Below are positions 1-7,296 of a stretch of DNA of 29,442 bases, in pieces. Every line of letters begins with the position of its first letter. Position 1 is the first letter of the stretch. The stretch spans positions 1-29,442 of the forward strand of contig JAWUYY010000088.1 in the NCBI GenBank assembly GCA_034110565.1. The letters are read 5' to 3'. The DNA is from Bermanella sp034110565. Lineage in GTDB: Bacteria > Pseudomonadota > Gammaproteobacteria > Pseudomonadales > Oceanobacteraceae. The notes below the pieces were generated by a model, which worked only from the letters and a program-made list of their open reading frames with translations, had not been told where the DNA came from and searched no databases. The position numbers and the translations under genes were made by a program.

Positions 1-104
1 CTGACCATGAGCTCATCCAACGCTATTTCAAACTCCTGGATAGCTTTATTTAAGTCTCTACTATATTGGTCTCCATCACCCGTTAGGCTATTCGTTGACT
101 AAGC
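1..104. other. Unresolved edge segment, possible gene remnant
   Basis: Two frames are open from the window edge. On the plus strand a frame runs from base 1 to a TAA at 100-102. On the minus strand a frame reads from about base 104 out of the window and gives a plausible helical peptide containing DLNKAIQEFEIALDELM. The minus frame has a TAG just upstream and no ATG, GTG or TTG at a sensible place, so it would be a broken gene or chance. I cannot tell whether either is a real gene end. Bases 105-250 hold nothing I recognise. Confidence 0.25.
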
Positions 105-250
105 ATACGTAATCAACCAGATTCATTGATCGCTTGAGATAAACTATTTATTTGCGCAAATCTGGGTAATGAAAAACTACTGAATATAAGAAACGTGCAG
201 AAAATTAAAAACTTTATTTCAATAATCCTTTATTTTAACGATAGAGGGTC

Positions 251-274
251 AGAGCGGTGCGAAAGCACCGCTCT
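251..274 (-). terminator. Hairpin downstream of the porin gene
   Basis: This is a perfect 10-bp stem, AGAGCGGTGC and its complement, closed by a GAAA loop. It lies about 30 bases past the porin stop codon on the minus strand. No strong T tract follows on that strand, so it may be a weak intrinsic terminator or an mRNA 3'-end stabiliser rather than a textbook terminator. Confidence 0.6.
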
Positions 275-304
275 TTAGAGGTAACTATTTTGGATTGAAA
301 GGTA

Positions 305-1495
305 TTAAAATTTAGCGGTACCGGTTAACCATATTTTTGTGGTATCTACTTTATTAAGATTGTTCTCAGCAAAATTGGATGCAAGGTATTGAGCCACTTT
401 TAAGTCGACACCGTAGTTGTCAAAGTTTTTAGCAACAACAAATCCCAGTTCATTACCTAGGGCATCACCACCTTCGTTTGAGCTGAAGTTGTGTAGCTGG
501 CCAACTAATTTAACACCAGATACCTTGGTGACGGCGGAAAGATAAATGTCTTCGATACCATTATCCCCAGCGCCCGTTAAGTAAGTGTCAGTCCAACCGA
601 AGAACTTGTGGTTGGTGCCTAGTGGTGTCGCAAATGCGGCTGTACCATCATCACTACCGAATACTTCATAACCAAGTGTGGCTTTTACACTGCTGAATTT
701 TTTAGAGCCGTTTAAATGGTAATACAGGGTACTGTAATCACCACCCGCTGCAGTTTCTTTAGATTGAGATGCAAGCTCTGCTTCATATCCAAACCCAGCG
801 GCCATACCGGTTGCGCGTAAACCAAGTGTGTCAAAGTCTAATCCGTCGATACCATTAGTGTCCGCAATTGAATAATAGAAACCGGTTACGGCTAAATCCT
901 TACTTTGTGCATATTTCGCATTTAGTAGGATAATGCTTTCCTCGGTGTTTTCATTTTTGATGGTATTGCGATTGTTAGCCGCAGCTGCAAATAGAGTGGT
1001 TTTCTCGATTGAGGTATTTTTTACAGACACCGCATCAAACGTCGCTTCGTCTTGACGCCATGCTACACCACCCACGTGACGTTGGTTGTCAAGTACAATG
1101 CGTTGGTTACCTACTTTAATAGTTGACTCAAAACCTGAGTATTGAATATAAGCTTGATTAAATTGAGTGGTTTCTGGGTCGACAACGGTGCTGTATTGCG
1201 TGTTGCCGTTACCATTACCATCATTAAAGTCATCAATGATATGTAAAACATTGTCGCCTTCTACTAAAGCAGAAAACCCATTGTATGCGCCACTTTCAAA
1301 TGTTACGCGAGATTTTAATGTAGCGGCTAAGGCGTTGTCTAAGGCGTTGTCTTGATCAACGCTTTCTACACGAAGACGAAAATTCACATCGACTTTAGAA
1401 TCATCTATCACTTGATTAAAATTTTCTGCTTGAGTATTTAAAGCAGAGCTAAGAGTAATTATCGCAATACTAGAAGCCAATAATGTTTTTTTCAT
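305..1495 (-). CDS. Outer-membrane porin-like beta-barrel protein
   Basis: This 396-residue protein starts with a clear signal peptide (MKKTLLASSIAIITLSSALNTQA, cut near residue 23). The mature part is rich in alternating hydrophobic/polar strands, Gly, Asn and Asp, has no cysteine-based or enzymatic motif, and ends in Phe (LTGTAKF), the usual last residue of outer-membrane barrels. It resembles the broad group of marine gammaproteobacterial porins and alginate-export-like barrels; I cannot assign a substrate from sequence. The ATG has an AAAGG Shine-Dalgarno about 8 bases upstream. About 50 bases of leader separate it from a sigma-54-type promoter (1556-1572) that is divergent to the nitrate transporter promoter. 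Shared nitrogen control and a role in passing nitrate or another nitrogen source across the outer membrane is therefore the best inference. Confidence 0.85.
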   Translation of the reverse strand: MKKTLLASSIAIITLSSALNTQAENFNQVIDDSKVDVNFRLRVESVDQDNALDNALAATLKSRVTFESGAYNGFSALVEGDNVLHIIDDFNDGNGNGNTQYSTVVDPETTQFNQAYIQYSGFESTIKVGNQRIVLDNQRHVGGVAWRQDEATFDAVSVKNTSIEKTTLFAAAANNRNTIKNENTEESIILLNAKYAQSKDLAVTGFYYSIADTNGIDGLDFDTLGLRATGMAAGFGYEAELASQSKETAAGGDYSTLYYHLNGSKKFSSVKATLGYEVFGSDDGTAAFATPLGTNHKFFGWTDTYLTGAGDNGIEDIYLSAVTKVSGVKLVGQLHNFSSNEGGDALGNELGFVVAKNFDNYGVDLKVAQYLASNFAENNLNKVDTTKIWLTGTAKF

Positions 1496-1555
1496 TTGAG
1501 TACCTTTAGATTTTCAGTGGATTAATTTTAAAAAAATAGATTTATATCTCATTAG

Positions 1556-1572
1556 AGCAACGCATATGCCAA
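1556..1572 (-). promoter_or_regulatory. Sigma-54 (RpoN) promoter for the porin
   Basis: Read on the minus strand the site is TTGGCATATGCGTTGCT. It has GG and GC at the invariant 10-base spacing, a full TTGGCA -24 box and a full TTGCT -12 box against the consensus YTGGCACGRNNNTTGCW. The predicted start of transcription is near 1545, leaving a leader of about 50 bases before the ATG at 1495. Confidence 0.75.
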
Positions 1573-1743
1573 AGATGAAAAATACAAATTAAAAACATGA
1601 AAATGTGTTTTATGCACAAACCTGATTCAAAAAAAAGAACAGTTTTCGAAGAAAAATTCATTGTGGTGCGAAATGAAGTATTACAGAGGGGAATAAAATG
1701 GGGCGACTAGGAAAAACCATATGTATTTTTGGTGCGCACGACA

Positions 1744-1760
1744 CGCACTAATTTAATGCG
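1744..1760. promoter_or_regulatory. NtrC-like dyad between two sigma-54 promoters
   Basis: The sequence CGCACTAATTTAATGCG resembles the NtrC enhancer consensus TGCACY-N5-RGTGCA, with the two half-sites in the right phase (GCAC, 7 bases, ATGC). It lies about 150 bases upstream of the predicted transporter start and about 200 bases from the porin start, which are usual enhancer distances. A second, weaker element (TGCAC then GTGA) sits at 1831-1845. Assignment to NtrC is inference. Confidence 0.45.
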
Positions 1761-1771
1761 CATAAGATTTT

Positions 1772-1797
1772 AATGGTGCCCATTTATGGGTTTTTTT
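1772..1797 (+). promoter_or_regulatory. Mutually exclusive small hairpins with a T7 tract
   Basis: AATGG-TGC-CCATT (1772-1784) and CCCAT-TT-ATGGG (1779-1790) share bases, so only one can form. The second is followed directly by seven T (1791-1797), as in an intrinsic terminator. The stems are only about 5 bp, and the element lies upstream of the predicted sigma-54 start. If real, it would act on transcripts entering from further upstream. Confidence 0.3.
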
Positions 1798-1875
1798 AGG
1801 GCGTAACCATGTGTATTGTTGGACAATTTATGCACTTTATTGTGATTTTAAGTGATTATTTTGTGTTTCATGCTC

Positions 1876-1892
1876 TTGGCATGATGCCTGCT
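1876..1892 (+). promoter_or_regulatory. Sigma-54 (RpoN) promoter for the nitrate transporter
   Basis: TTGGCATGATGCCTGCT fits YTGGCACGRNNNTTGCW with two mismatches and has the GG and GC dinucleotides exactly 10 bases apart. Transcription would start near 1902-1903, giving a leader of about 37 bases. An inverted repeat AGGTTTTA/TAAAACCT (1897-1920) covers the predicted start. Confidence 0.75.
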
Positions 1893-1939
1893 CTACAGGT
1901 TTTAGTTGAAATTAAAACCTTATAAAGCAGGAGCTACAA

Positions 1940-3415
1940 ATGTCTGAAGTCGGACTTAATTTATTGAAGGTCAAAGAACCTAAAATAAAAATGCTACACG
2001 TCAGTTGGTTTGCGTTTTTTTTAACCTTTGTTGTGTGGTTTAACCATGCACCACTCATGGGGTTTATCAAGGAGGCATTTGATTTAACCAATCAAGAGGT
2101 TAAAGCACTATTGATACTGAATGTTGCGTTAACAATTCCTGCTCGTATCGTCATTGGTATGCTGGTAGATAAATTTGGACCTCGCCATGTTTATTCGGGG
2201 CTCTTGTTGGCAACGGGTGTTTTATGTACGGCATTTGCATTGTCGCAAACCTATGAACAGTTAGCGCTTTTCCGCTTTTTGATGGGGTTTGTGGGTGCGG
2301 GCTTCGTAATTGGTATTCGCTTGGTAGGTGAGTGGTTTCCAGCTAAAGAAGTGGGTGTCGCTGAAGGTATTTATGGTGGGTGGGGTAACTTTGGTTCAGC
2401 CGCAGCTGCTATGCTAATGCCAACTCTTGCGCTCATGTTTGGTGGTGAGAATGGCTGGCGTTATGCGTTAATGTGTACCGCTGTTATGGCATTCATCTAT
2501 GGTTTAATCTTTTTCAGAGTTGCACGTAATACACCTAAGGGCTCCACTTATTTCAAACCTAAAAAATCAGGTGGTTTACAAGTCAGTAGTAAAAAGGATA
2601 TGTATTTTTACTTAGTAATGAATATTCCTATGTATATTGCATTAGCAGTATTAACTTGGAAATTATCACCAACTAACTTGGGTTTATTAAATGATGTTGC
2701 CAGCAACGTTATTTATGTTGGCTTATTTGCATTGTTTATCGTACAAACCAAGCAAATATTGTCTGCCAACAAAGAACATTTATCTCAATCCGTACCTGAG
2801 CTTCAACAGTTTAAATATAAGCAAGTTGCTATTTTACAGTTGGCCTATTTTGTGACGTTTGGTTCTGAGCTTGCTGTGGTTTCTATGTTGCCACTTTACT
2901 TTTTAGATACCTTCGAAGGTTTATCTGCTGTTACGGCGGGTTTATTAGCATCCGGTTTTGCATTTATGAATTTAGCTGCGCGCCCTGGTGGCGGTTGGCT
3001 AAGTGATAAGTTTGGACGTCGTAAAACATTATCTATTTTGATTTTTGGTTTAACACTTGGGTATCTTGTTTTGAGCCAAATTGAAGGAACTTGGTTGATT
3101 CCAGTAGCGGTAATCGCCACCATGTGTTGCTCTTTCTTTGTTCAAGCGGGCGAAGGTGCTGTATTTGCTATGGTGCCGTTAGTGAAGCGTAGTATGACAG
3201 GACAAATAGCAGGTATGACAGGTGCTTATGGTAATGTAGGGGCTGTTATTTTCTTAACGGTATTATCATTTGTTGATTATAGTACTTTCTTTATTGTGAT
3301 TGCGGCATGCGCTGCGGTGATATTTGTTGCGGTTCAATTTATTGAAGAGCCAAAAGGTCACGTGGCAGAAGTCAATGAAGATGGTAGTGTTGAGCTGATT
3401 CAAGTGGGCGCTTAA
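1940..3415 (+). CDS. nasA: NarK/NasA-type nitrate transporter (NNP family MFS)
   Basis: This is a 491-residue multi-pass inner-membrane protein of the nitrate/nitrite porter branch of the major facilitator superfamily, expected to import nitrate for assimilation. It has the MFS loop motif with GMLVDKFGPR (73-82) and its second-half copy WLSDKFGRR. The NNP signature GGWGNFGSA is at 146-154. The two membrane-embedded arginines that bind nitrate in NarK correspond to R69 (PARIVIG) and R348 (AARPGGGW). Between the sixth and next conserved helices there is an insertion (about 195-290) with two extra hydrophobic segments, which suggests 14 rather than 12 helices. AGGAG lies 6 bases before the ATG. 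The sigma-54 promoter upstream and the PP2C/kinase gene downstream point to nitrogen-limited nitrate assimilation. Confidence 0.9.
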   Translation: MSEVGLNLLKVKEPKIKMLHVSWFAFFLTFVVWFNHAPLMGFIKEAFDLTNQEVKALLILNVALTIPARIVIGMLVDKFGPRHVYSGLLLATGVLCTAFALSQTYEQLALFRFLMGFVGAGFVIGIRLVGEWFPAKEVGVAEGIYGGWGNFGSAAAAMLMPTLALMFGGENGWRYALMCTAVMAFIYGLIFFRVARNTPKGSTYFKPKKSGGLQVSSKKDMYFYLVMNIPMYIALAVLTWKLSPTNLGLLNDVASNVIYVGLFALFIVQTKQILSANKEHLSQSVPELQQFKYKQVAILQLAYFVTFGSELAVVSMLPLYFLDTFEGLSAVTAGLLASGFAFMNLAARPGGGWLSDKFGRRKTLSILIFGLTLGYLVLSQIEGTWLIPVAVIATMCCSFFVQAGEGAVFAMVPLVKRSMTGQIAGMTGAYGNVGAVIFLTVLSFVDYSTFFIVIAACAAVIFVAVQFIEEPKGHVAEVNEDGSVELIQVGA

Positions 3416-3431
3416 TACGCAAAAAAGTTTG

Positions 3432-3478
3432 AAGGGCTTAAGCGCTTAGCCGTTGCAAAGATAAGTGCTTGGGTCCTT
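3432..3478 (+). promoter_or_regulatory. 17-bp RNA hairpin between transporter and kinase genes
   Basis: Bases 3432-3448 pair with 3462-3478 along all 17 positions if G-U pairs are allowed, with a 13-base loop. The G-U pairs fit only on the plus strand, so an RNA role there is likely. It is followed by TATTTATTT and not by a pure T tract. It could lower expression of the downstream kinase (partial terminator or attenuator) or protect the transporter mRNA end. Confidence 0.5.
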
Positions 3479-3507
3479 TATTTATTTAACCTTTCATAGA
3501 GGTGTTT

Positions 3508-5202
3508 GTGCATCTGCAATCACAATTATCATTAACAGTTGGTCAGCACAGTCGAGCAGGCTTAAAAGCGGATAATGAAGACTGTATCGGTATTCGTATT
3601 CCAGACCAGCCTACGCTGACGTTGAAAGGCGTGGTTGCTGTTATTGCTGATGGTGTTAGCGCAGCTGAAGCCGGTAAAGAAGCAAGCGAAATGTGCGTAC
3701 GTAATTTCATTAGTGATTACTACACCACACCGGACGCATGGTCTGTTAAAACAGCAGGGCAGAAAATTGTTTTAGCGTTGAATCGCTGGTTAGTAGGGCA
3801 AAGCCAGATTAAAGGACATGTCAGTACTTTAAGTGCGTTGATCTTAAAATCACAAACAGGGTATATTTTTCACGTTGGTGATACTCGAATTTACCGTTTA
3901 AGAAAAGGTAATTTCGAATGCTTAACCACAGATCACTCTATTCATATTAACAAAGATACCGTTTATTTATCTCGCGCCATGGGAATGGATAATCATCTTG
4001 AAATGGATTTCCAGCAGTTTGCATTAGAACAAGATGATGTTTTTTTTCTCAGCTCAGATGGCGTTCACGACTTTATTTCTCATAAAAATATACAGCAAGC
4101 GCTTTTATCTAGTTCAGATTATAGCGTTACCTGTGAGCAATTGGTTGAAAAAGCATTAGCAGCTGGTAGCGGGGATAACCTGAGTTGTCAGATATTAAGA
4201 GTGAATGCATTGGCGGATGGGAACAACCAAGAGGTATATGAAAAGCTAAGTGACTTGCCATTTCCTCCTGAGCTTGAAAAAGGACAAATATTAGATGGAT
4301 TGACGGTGATAAAAACCTTGTATGCCAGTCCTCGTAGTCAAGTTTATCTAGTAAAAAATGTAGAAAATAAACGATTAATTCTAAAAACACCTTCGGTTAA
4401 TTTTGAAGATGATCCTGCTTACATAGAGCGTTTTATATTGGAGCAGTGGATAGGCAAGCGTATAGAAAGTCCTTATGTGGTTAAGATTATTGAACCAGAA
4501 AAGAAAACGGCTCTGTATACTTTAATGGAATACGTGGATGGTATTACGCTCGAACAATGGATCAAAGAAAACCCCAAGCCAGATATAAACGAAGTGGTGC
4601 GTTTAACTGAACTCATTAGTCGGGGTATTCGTGCGTTGCACCGTAAAGATATTCTGCACCAAGATATTAAGCCGGATAATATTATTTTAGATAAAGATGG
4701 TGTACCTAAAATAATTGATTTCGGTTCGTGCTATGCTGCGGGTATCGAAGAAATTGACGCGCCATTTGAGCGAGAGCAGGCACTGGGTACTGCGGTTTAT
4801 AGTGCGCCCGAAACTCGTTTTAGATTACGTAAAACAAAAAAATCGGATTTTTTTAGTTTGGCCGTTGTCGTGTATGAAATGCTAACAGGTGAATTCCCCT
4901 TTGGTGATCAACTGGAAAAACTAAAAGATCAGCGTAAGTTATCCAGTTTGAAATATCGCTCAGCCATGTTATTTAACCCCATGGTGCCGGATTGGATGGA
5001 CCAAGCTATAAAGCGTGCCTTATCACCTCAGCCTGAGTTACGCCAAGATGCCATGAGTGAATTTTTTTTTGATTTACAACAGCCTAATAAACAGTATAAA
5101 TCTCAGACTTTTGTACCTCTGTCGCAGCGTAATCCATTGAAGTTTTGGCAAGGTGTGGTTGTGTTGCAGGCAATTTTGATATTGTTTTTGTTACTTTTCT
5201 AG
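3508..5202 (+). CDS. PP2C-type phosphatase fused to Ser/Thr protein kinase, membrane-anchored
   Basis: This is a fusion of about 564 residues. Residue numbers count from GTG 3502. Residues 10-235 form a PP2C phosphatase with metal-binding motifs: D50-G51 (IADGVS), HVGDTR near 124-129, SSDG with D186, and GSGDN with D225. Residues 265-525 form a Hanks-type kinase: ATP lysine K295, catalytic loop HQDIKPDN (D388), DFG 407-409 and SAPE 434-437. The glycine-rich loop is poorly conserved (ASPRSQVYLV). A single hydrophobic helix (550-566) ends the protein and should anchor it in the inner membrane. GTG 3508 is preferred because AGAGG lies 5 bases before it; GTG 3502 would overlap that site. The same fusion sits beside nasA and nirB in Pseudomonas; nirBD is missing here. 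Its targets are unknown. Confidence 0.88.
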   Translation: MHLQSQLSLTVGQHSRAGLKADNEDCIGIRIPDQPTLTLKGVVAVIADGVSAAEAGKEASEMCVRNFISDYYTTPDAWSVKTAGQKIVLALNRWLVGQSQIKGHVSTLSALILKSQTGYIFHVGDTRIYRLRKGNFECLTTDHSIHINKDTVYLSRAMGMDNHLEMDFQQFALEQDDVFFLSSDGVHDFISHKNIQQALLSSSDYSVTCEQLVEKALAAGSGDNLSCQILRVNALADGNNQEVYEKLSDLPFPPELEKGQILDGLTVIKTLYASPRSQVYLVKNVENKRLILKTPSVNFEDDPAYIERFILEQWIGKRIESPYVVKIIEPEKKTALYTLMEYVDGITLEQWIKENPKPDINEVVRLTELISRGIRALHRKDILHQDIKPDNIILDKDGVPKIIDFGSCYAAGIEEIDAPFEREQALGTAVYSAPETRFRLRKTKKSDFFSLAVVVYEMLTGEFPFGDQLEKLKDQRKLSSLKYRSAMLFNPMVPDWMDQAIKRALSPQPELRQDAMSEFFFDLQQPNKQYKSQTFVPLSQRNPLKFWQGVVVLQAILILFLLLF

Positions 5203-5245
5203 TTAGGTTGTTAGCAATAATAAATAATAGACGTTTTTTAAACGC

Positions 5246-5275
5246 AAAAAAAACCAGGCAAAGCCTGGTTTTTTT
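5246..5275. terminator. Bidirectional intrinsic terminator
   Basis: The stem CCAGGC-AAA-GCCTGG (5254-5268) is preceded by eight A and followed by seven T, so it works on both strands. It lies between the converging kinase gene (plus) and small periplasmic protein gene (minus). Confidence 0.92.
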
Positions 5276-5292
5276 ACGAAAAGTGTAAGCCG

Positions 5293-5715
5293 TTAAGGTT
5301 TATAAATCACTTTTACAGTGCCATCTACCGCTGCTTCATCAATGTAGCCAATGATGTTTGGGTTAGTAGCGACCATGTTTTTCACTTCAGCATCGCCACC
5401 CACTACTTGTGGGGCTTGGCCTTTACCAGTGAAGATCAAACGAGACCAGTAAGACTTAAGTTGCGCTTCTGATTTTTTTACCACGTTGGTGTAAAAATCA
5501 TTACGAGCGGGTTTACCTTCACCTTGGTCAATAGGAACAATAGACACACCGCCTAGGTCTTTCTTTTTACCTAAAAACGCTTTAACTACATCGCTTTCAT
5601 TTGATGCGCCAATGGGGCTGCCTTTTCCAACAACGACAACAGGTCCTGCTTGGGCGATACCAAAGCAACTCGCTAAGGTTAGAGCGGCTAGTAATTTAAA
5701 TGATAATAATTTCAT
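5293..5715 (-). CDS. Small PstS-like phosphate-binding periplasmic protein
   Basis: This 140-residue secreted protein has a signal peptide cut after AQA (residue 23). The mature part has features of PstS-type phosphate-binding proteins: an N-terminal strand (PVVVVGKGSP), a VPIDQGEGKPARNDFY segment and an ending NPNIIGYIDEAAVD like that of PstS proteins. PstS proteins are usually 300 or more residues in two lobes, so this one is about half-sized. It matches the group of short 'phosphate ABC transporter substrate-binding' proteins seen in marine gammaproteobacteria, and no pstCAB follows. It lies 14 bases downstream of the porin gene and is clearly cotranscribed with it. Capture of a ligand passing the porin is inference; phosphate as ligand is not proven. 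Confidence 0.75.
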   Translation of the reverse strand: MKLLSFKLLAALTLASCFGIAQAGPVVVVGKGSPIGASNESDVVKAFLGKKKDLGGVSIVPIDQGEGKPARNDFYTNVVKKSEAQLKSYWSRLIFTGKGQAPQVVGGDAEVKNMVATNPNIIGYIDEAAVDGTVKVIYKP

Positions 5716-5729
5716 TATTTTCTCCTCCC

Positions 5730-7016
5730 TTAGAATACTGTGTCGATGGTGATGGTTAAAATATTAGTACTGTCTGGTGCACTTGAGCCTGCTGCAGCAA
5801 ATGCTCTCGAGTCAAACATCCCCGCTTTATCACCGGTATCAATAATATCGTACTGCACTTTAAGTGCGGTACCTGACGCCATATCATAACGAAGCCCTAA
5901 TCCGATTCGAGTCGTATCGCGATTGTTTTCAGCTTGAAAAGCTCTCCCCGCCAAGTTGAGTGATGGGTTTTCGTATGGTGATGCAGTTGAATCAGTTGGA
6001 GAGGTACCACCTGATACATCCACAGCTGCAAGGGCTGCCAAGTTTCCACCAGTTAGCTTGTCTGCGATTACTTGTAAATCACGTTCATCATCATCTTCGG
6101 ATGTTGTCATTGCGTATGTGATTAGTGGCATAAACTGGCCCATGCGGTAGCCAAATGTAGCATATGCTGAATCCGCATCCACTATTGCACCATCTACTTC
6201 AAGTCGAGCATATTCGGTGATGAAATAAATGTTGCCAGGGTCATAAGTGAAACCAATACTTGTGAAGCTCCCTTTTACTTTAGCGACATCGCTTCCGTAT
6301 AAGCCATTTACGACACCCTGGATATCCGCATCAATAACATTTATATCATCAGATAAAGAGTAGGCGATGCGAGCCGTCCATGTATCACCTTGCAGCATGG
6401 CGTTGGTAGCAATGACACTTTTGATATCGTATTCATCATCTTTTGAACGACCATAAGCCACTTGGAAAGTGGCGCTCATGTCGCCAATATCGGTGTTATA
6501 AGTTAAATCTACACCATCCATGTTCGCAAATGGGGTAAGAGAGTTGTAAGTTTCGTTTGGCATTTTTGCCCAAGGTACGGCATAACCAACATCTAAAAAT
6601 TCACTTAGCATAAATGCGGGTAAACGAATGCGACCGATTTTACTGCTAAAACCACTGCCAAAATTATGTTTGAAGTAAGCCCACTCAGCTTCGGTGTTCC
6701 ATTCGTTTTCACCTCGGCTTACAAGTTGGGTAACAACACTGTTATTGGCATCCATGTTGAAAGACATTTGCACGCCAACTTTACTAAAACGGCCGAAATT
6801 AGATTCATCATTAACGCCGTTATATTCAATCTCCTCACTACCGAGTGACATGCCAAAACTCGCAAAACCATTGATTCGCAATTTTTGATCTTGCTGGGCT
6901 ATGCGTTGGTTCATTTGTTGAACTTGCTGATTAAGCTGCTCCAGGGTAACCGCTTGTGTTGGCAGGGCTGCTATTAATAAGGGGACCGCTGCACAGGCAA
7001 CATATTTAATCGCCAT
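5730..7016 (-). CDS. Porin with N-terminal coiled-coil segment
   Basis: This 428-residue protein has a signal peptide (to about residue 22) and then a short Gln-rich coiled coil (LEQLNQQVQQMNQRIAQQDQ, 25-44). A beta-barrel begins at LRINGFASFG and ends in Phe (TITIDTVF). The short periplasmic coiled coil before the barrel is common in trimeric porins of marine gammaproteobacteria and of the OprP/OprO kind; the substrate cannot be read from the sequence. The start is supported by AGGATG 6 bases upstream. Two hairpins lie in its leader. It is the first gene of a two-gene operon with the PstS-like protein, which hints at an anion, possibly phosphate. Confidence 0.85.
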   Translation of the reverse strand: MAIKYVACAAVPLLIAALPTQAVTLEQLNQQVQQMNQRIAQQDQKLRINGFASFGMSLGSEEIEYNGVNDESNFGRFSKVGVQMSFNMDANNSVVTQLVSRGENEWNTEAEWAYFKHNFGSGFSSKIGRIRLPAFMLSEFLDVGYAVPWAKMPNETYNSLTPFANMDGVDLTYNTDIGDMSATFQVAYGRSKDDEYDIKSVIATNAMLQGDTWTARIAYSLSDDINVIDADIQGVVNGLYGSDVAKVKGSFTSIGFTYDPGNIYFITEYARLEVDGAIVDADSAYATFGYRMGQFMPLITYAMTTSEDDDERDLQVIADKLTGGNLAALAAVDVSGGTSPTDSTASPYENPSLNLAGRAFQAENNRDTTRIGLGLRYDMASGTALKVQYDIIDTGDKAGMFDSRAFAAAGSSAPDSTNILTITIDTVF

Positions 7017-7045
7017 AATTCATCCTATTTATATTGATTAATAAA

Positions 7046-7077
7046 GAGCCTTGGTTGGGCTCAGACCTACTTTAGGT
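7046..7077 (-). promoter_or_regulatory. Two tandem hairpins in the porin leader
   Basis: On the minus strand ACCTA-AAG-TAGGT (7065-7077) is followed by GAGCC-N7-GGCTC (7046-7062) and then TTTATTA, about 30 bases before the porin ATG. The second hairpin is a weak terminator-like form. Attenuation or mRNA protection is possible; function is inferred only from position. Confidence 0.35.
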
Positions 7078-7152
7078 GTAGCACATATGTGTAAAAGCGC
7101 TAAAAAAAGGCAAGGTGTACTTAAAAAGATAAGGGGTTCATCACGTAACGGT

Positions 7153-7173
7153 GCAAACAGTGGTAAAGTTTGC
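7153..7173. promoter_or_regulatory. Inverted repeat in the porin/mpl divergent region
   Basis: GCAAAC and GTTTGC are separated by 9 bases, an operator-like dyad in the 280-bp region between the minus-strand porin operon and mpl. A 10-bp palindrome CACATATGTG (7082-7091) lies nearer the porin. I recognise no regulator for either. Confidence 0.3.
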
Positions 7174-7296
7174 CTTCAATGACAGGCATAGATGCACTAT
7201 TTTGTTTATAACATTGTACAACGGATGGACATCTACCAATTTATTGGTCTTTAGTTTTTAATAGGCGACACGAGAATAAGGTCATATTAAGTAATC

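Larger units (their letters stand above)
1716..1822 (+). repeat. Pair of 17-bp imperfect direct repeats
   Basis: ACCATATGTATTTTTGG at 1716-1732 and ACCATGTGTATTGTTGG at 1806-1822 match at 15 of 17 positions and are 90 bases apart. They flank the NtrC-like dyad in the porin/nitrate transporter intergenic region. They could bind a regulator; no known site is recognised. Confidence 0.5.

Noticed and set aside
4127..4390. Antisense open frame within the PP2C/kinase gene
   Set aside because: It overlaps a conserved coding region, has no start signals and no recognisable motif.
7179..7185. ATGACAG, a Pho box half-site (CTGTCAT on the minus strand), upstream of the porin/PstS-like operon
   Set aside because: Only one 7-mer is present; a second copy at 11-base phase is missing, so PhoB control is not supported.
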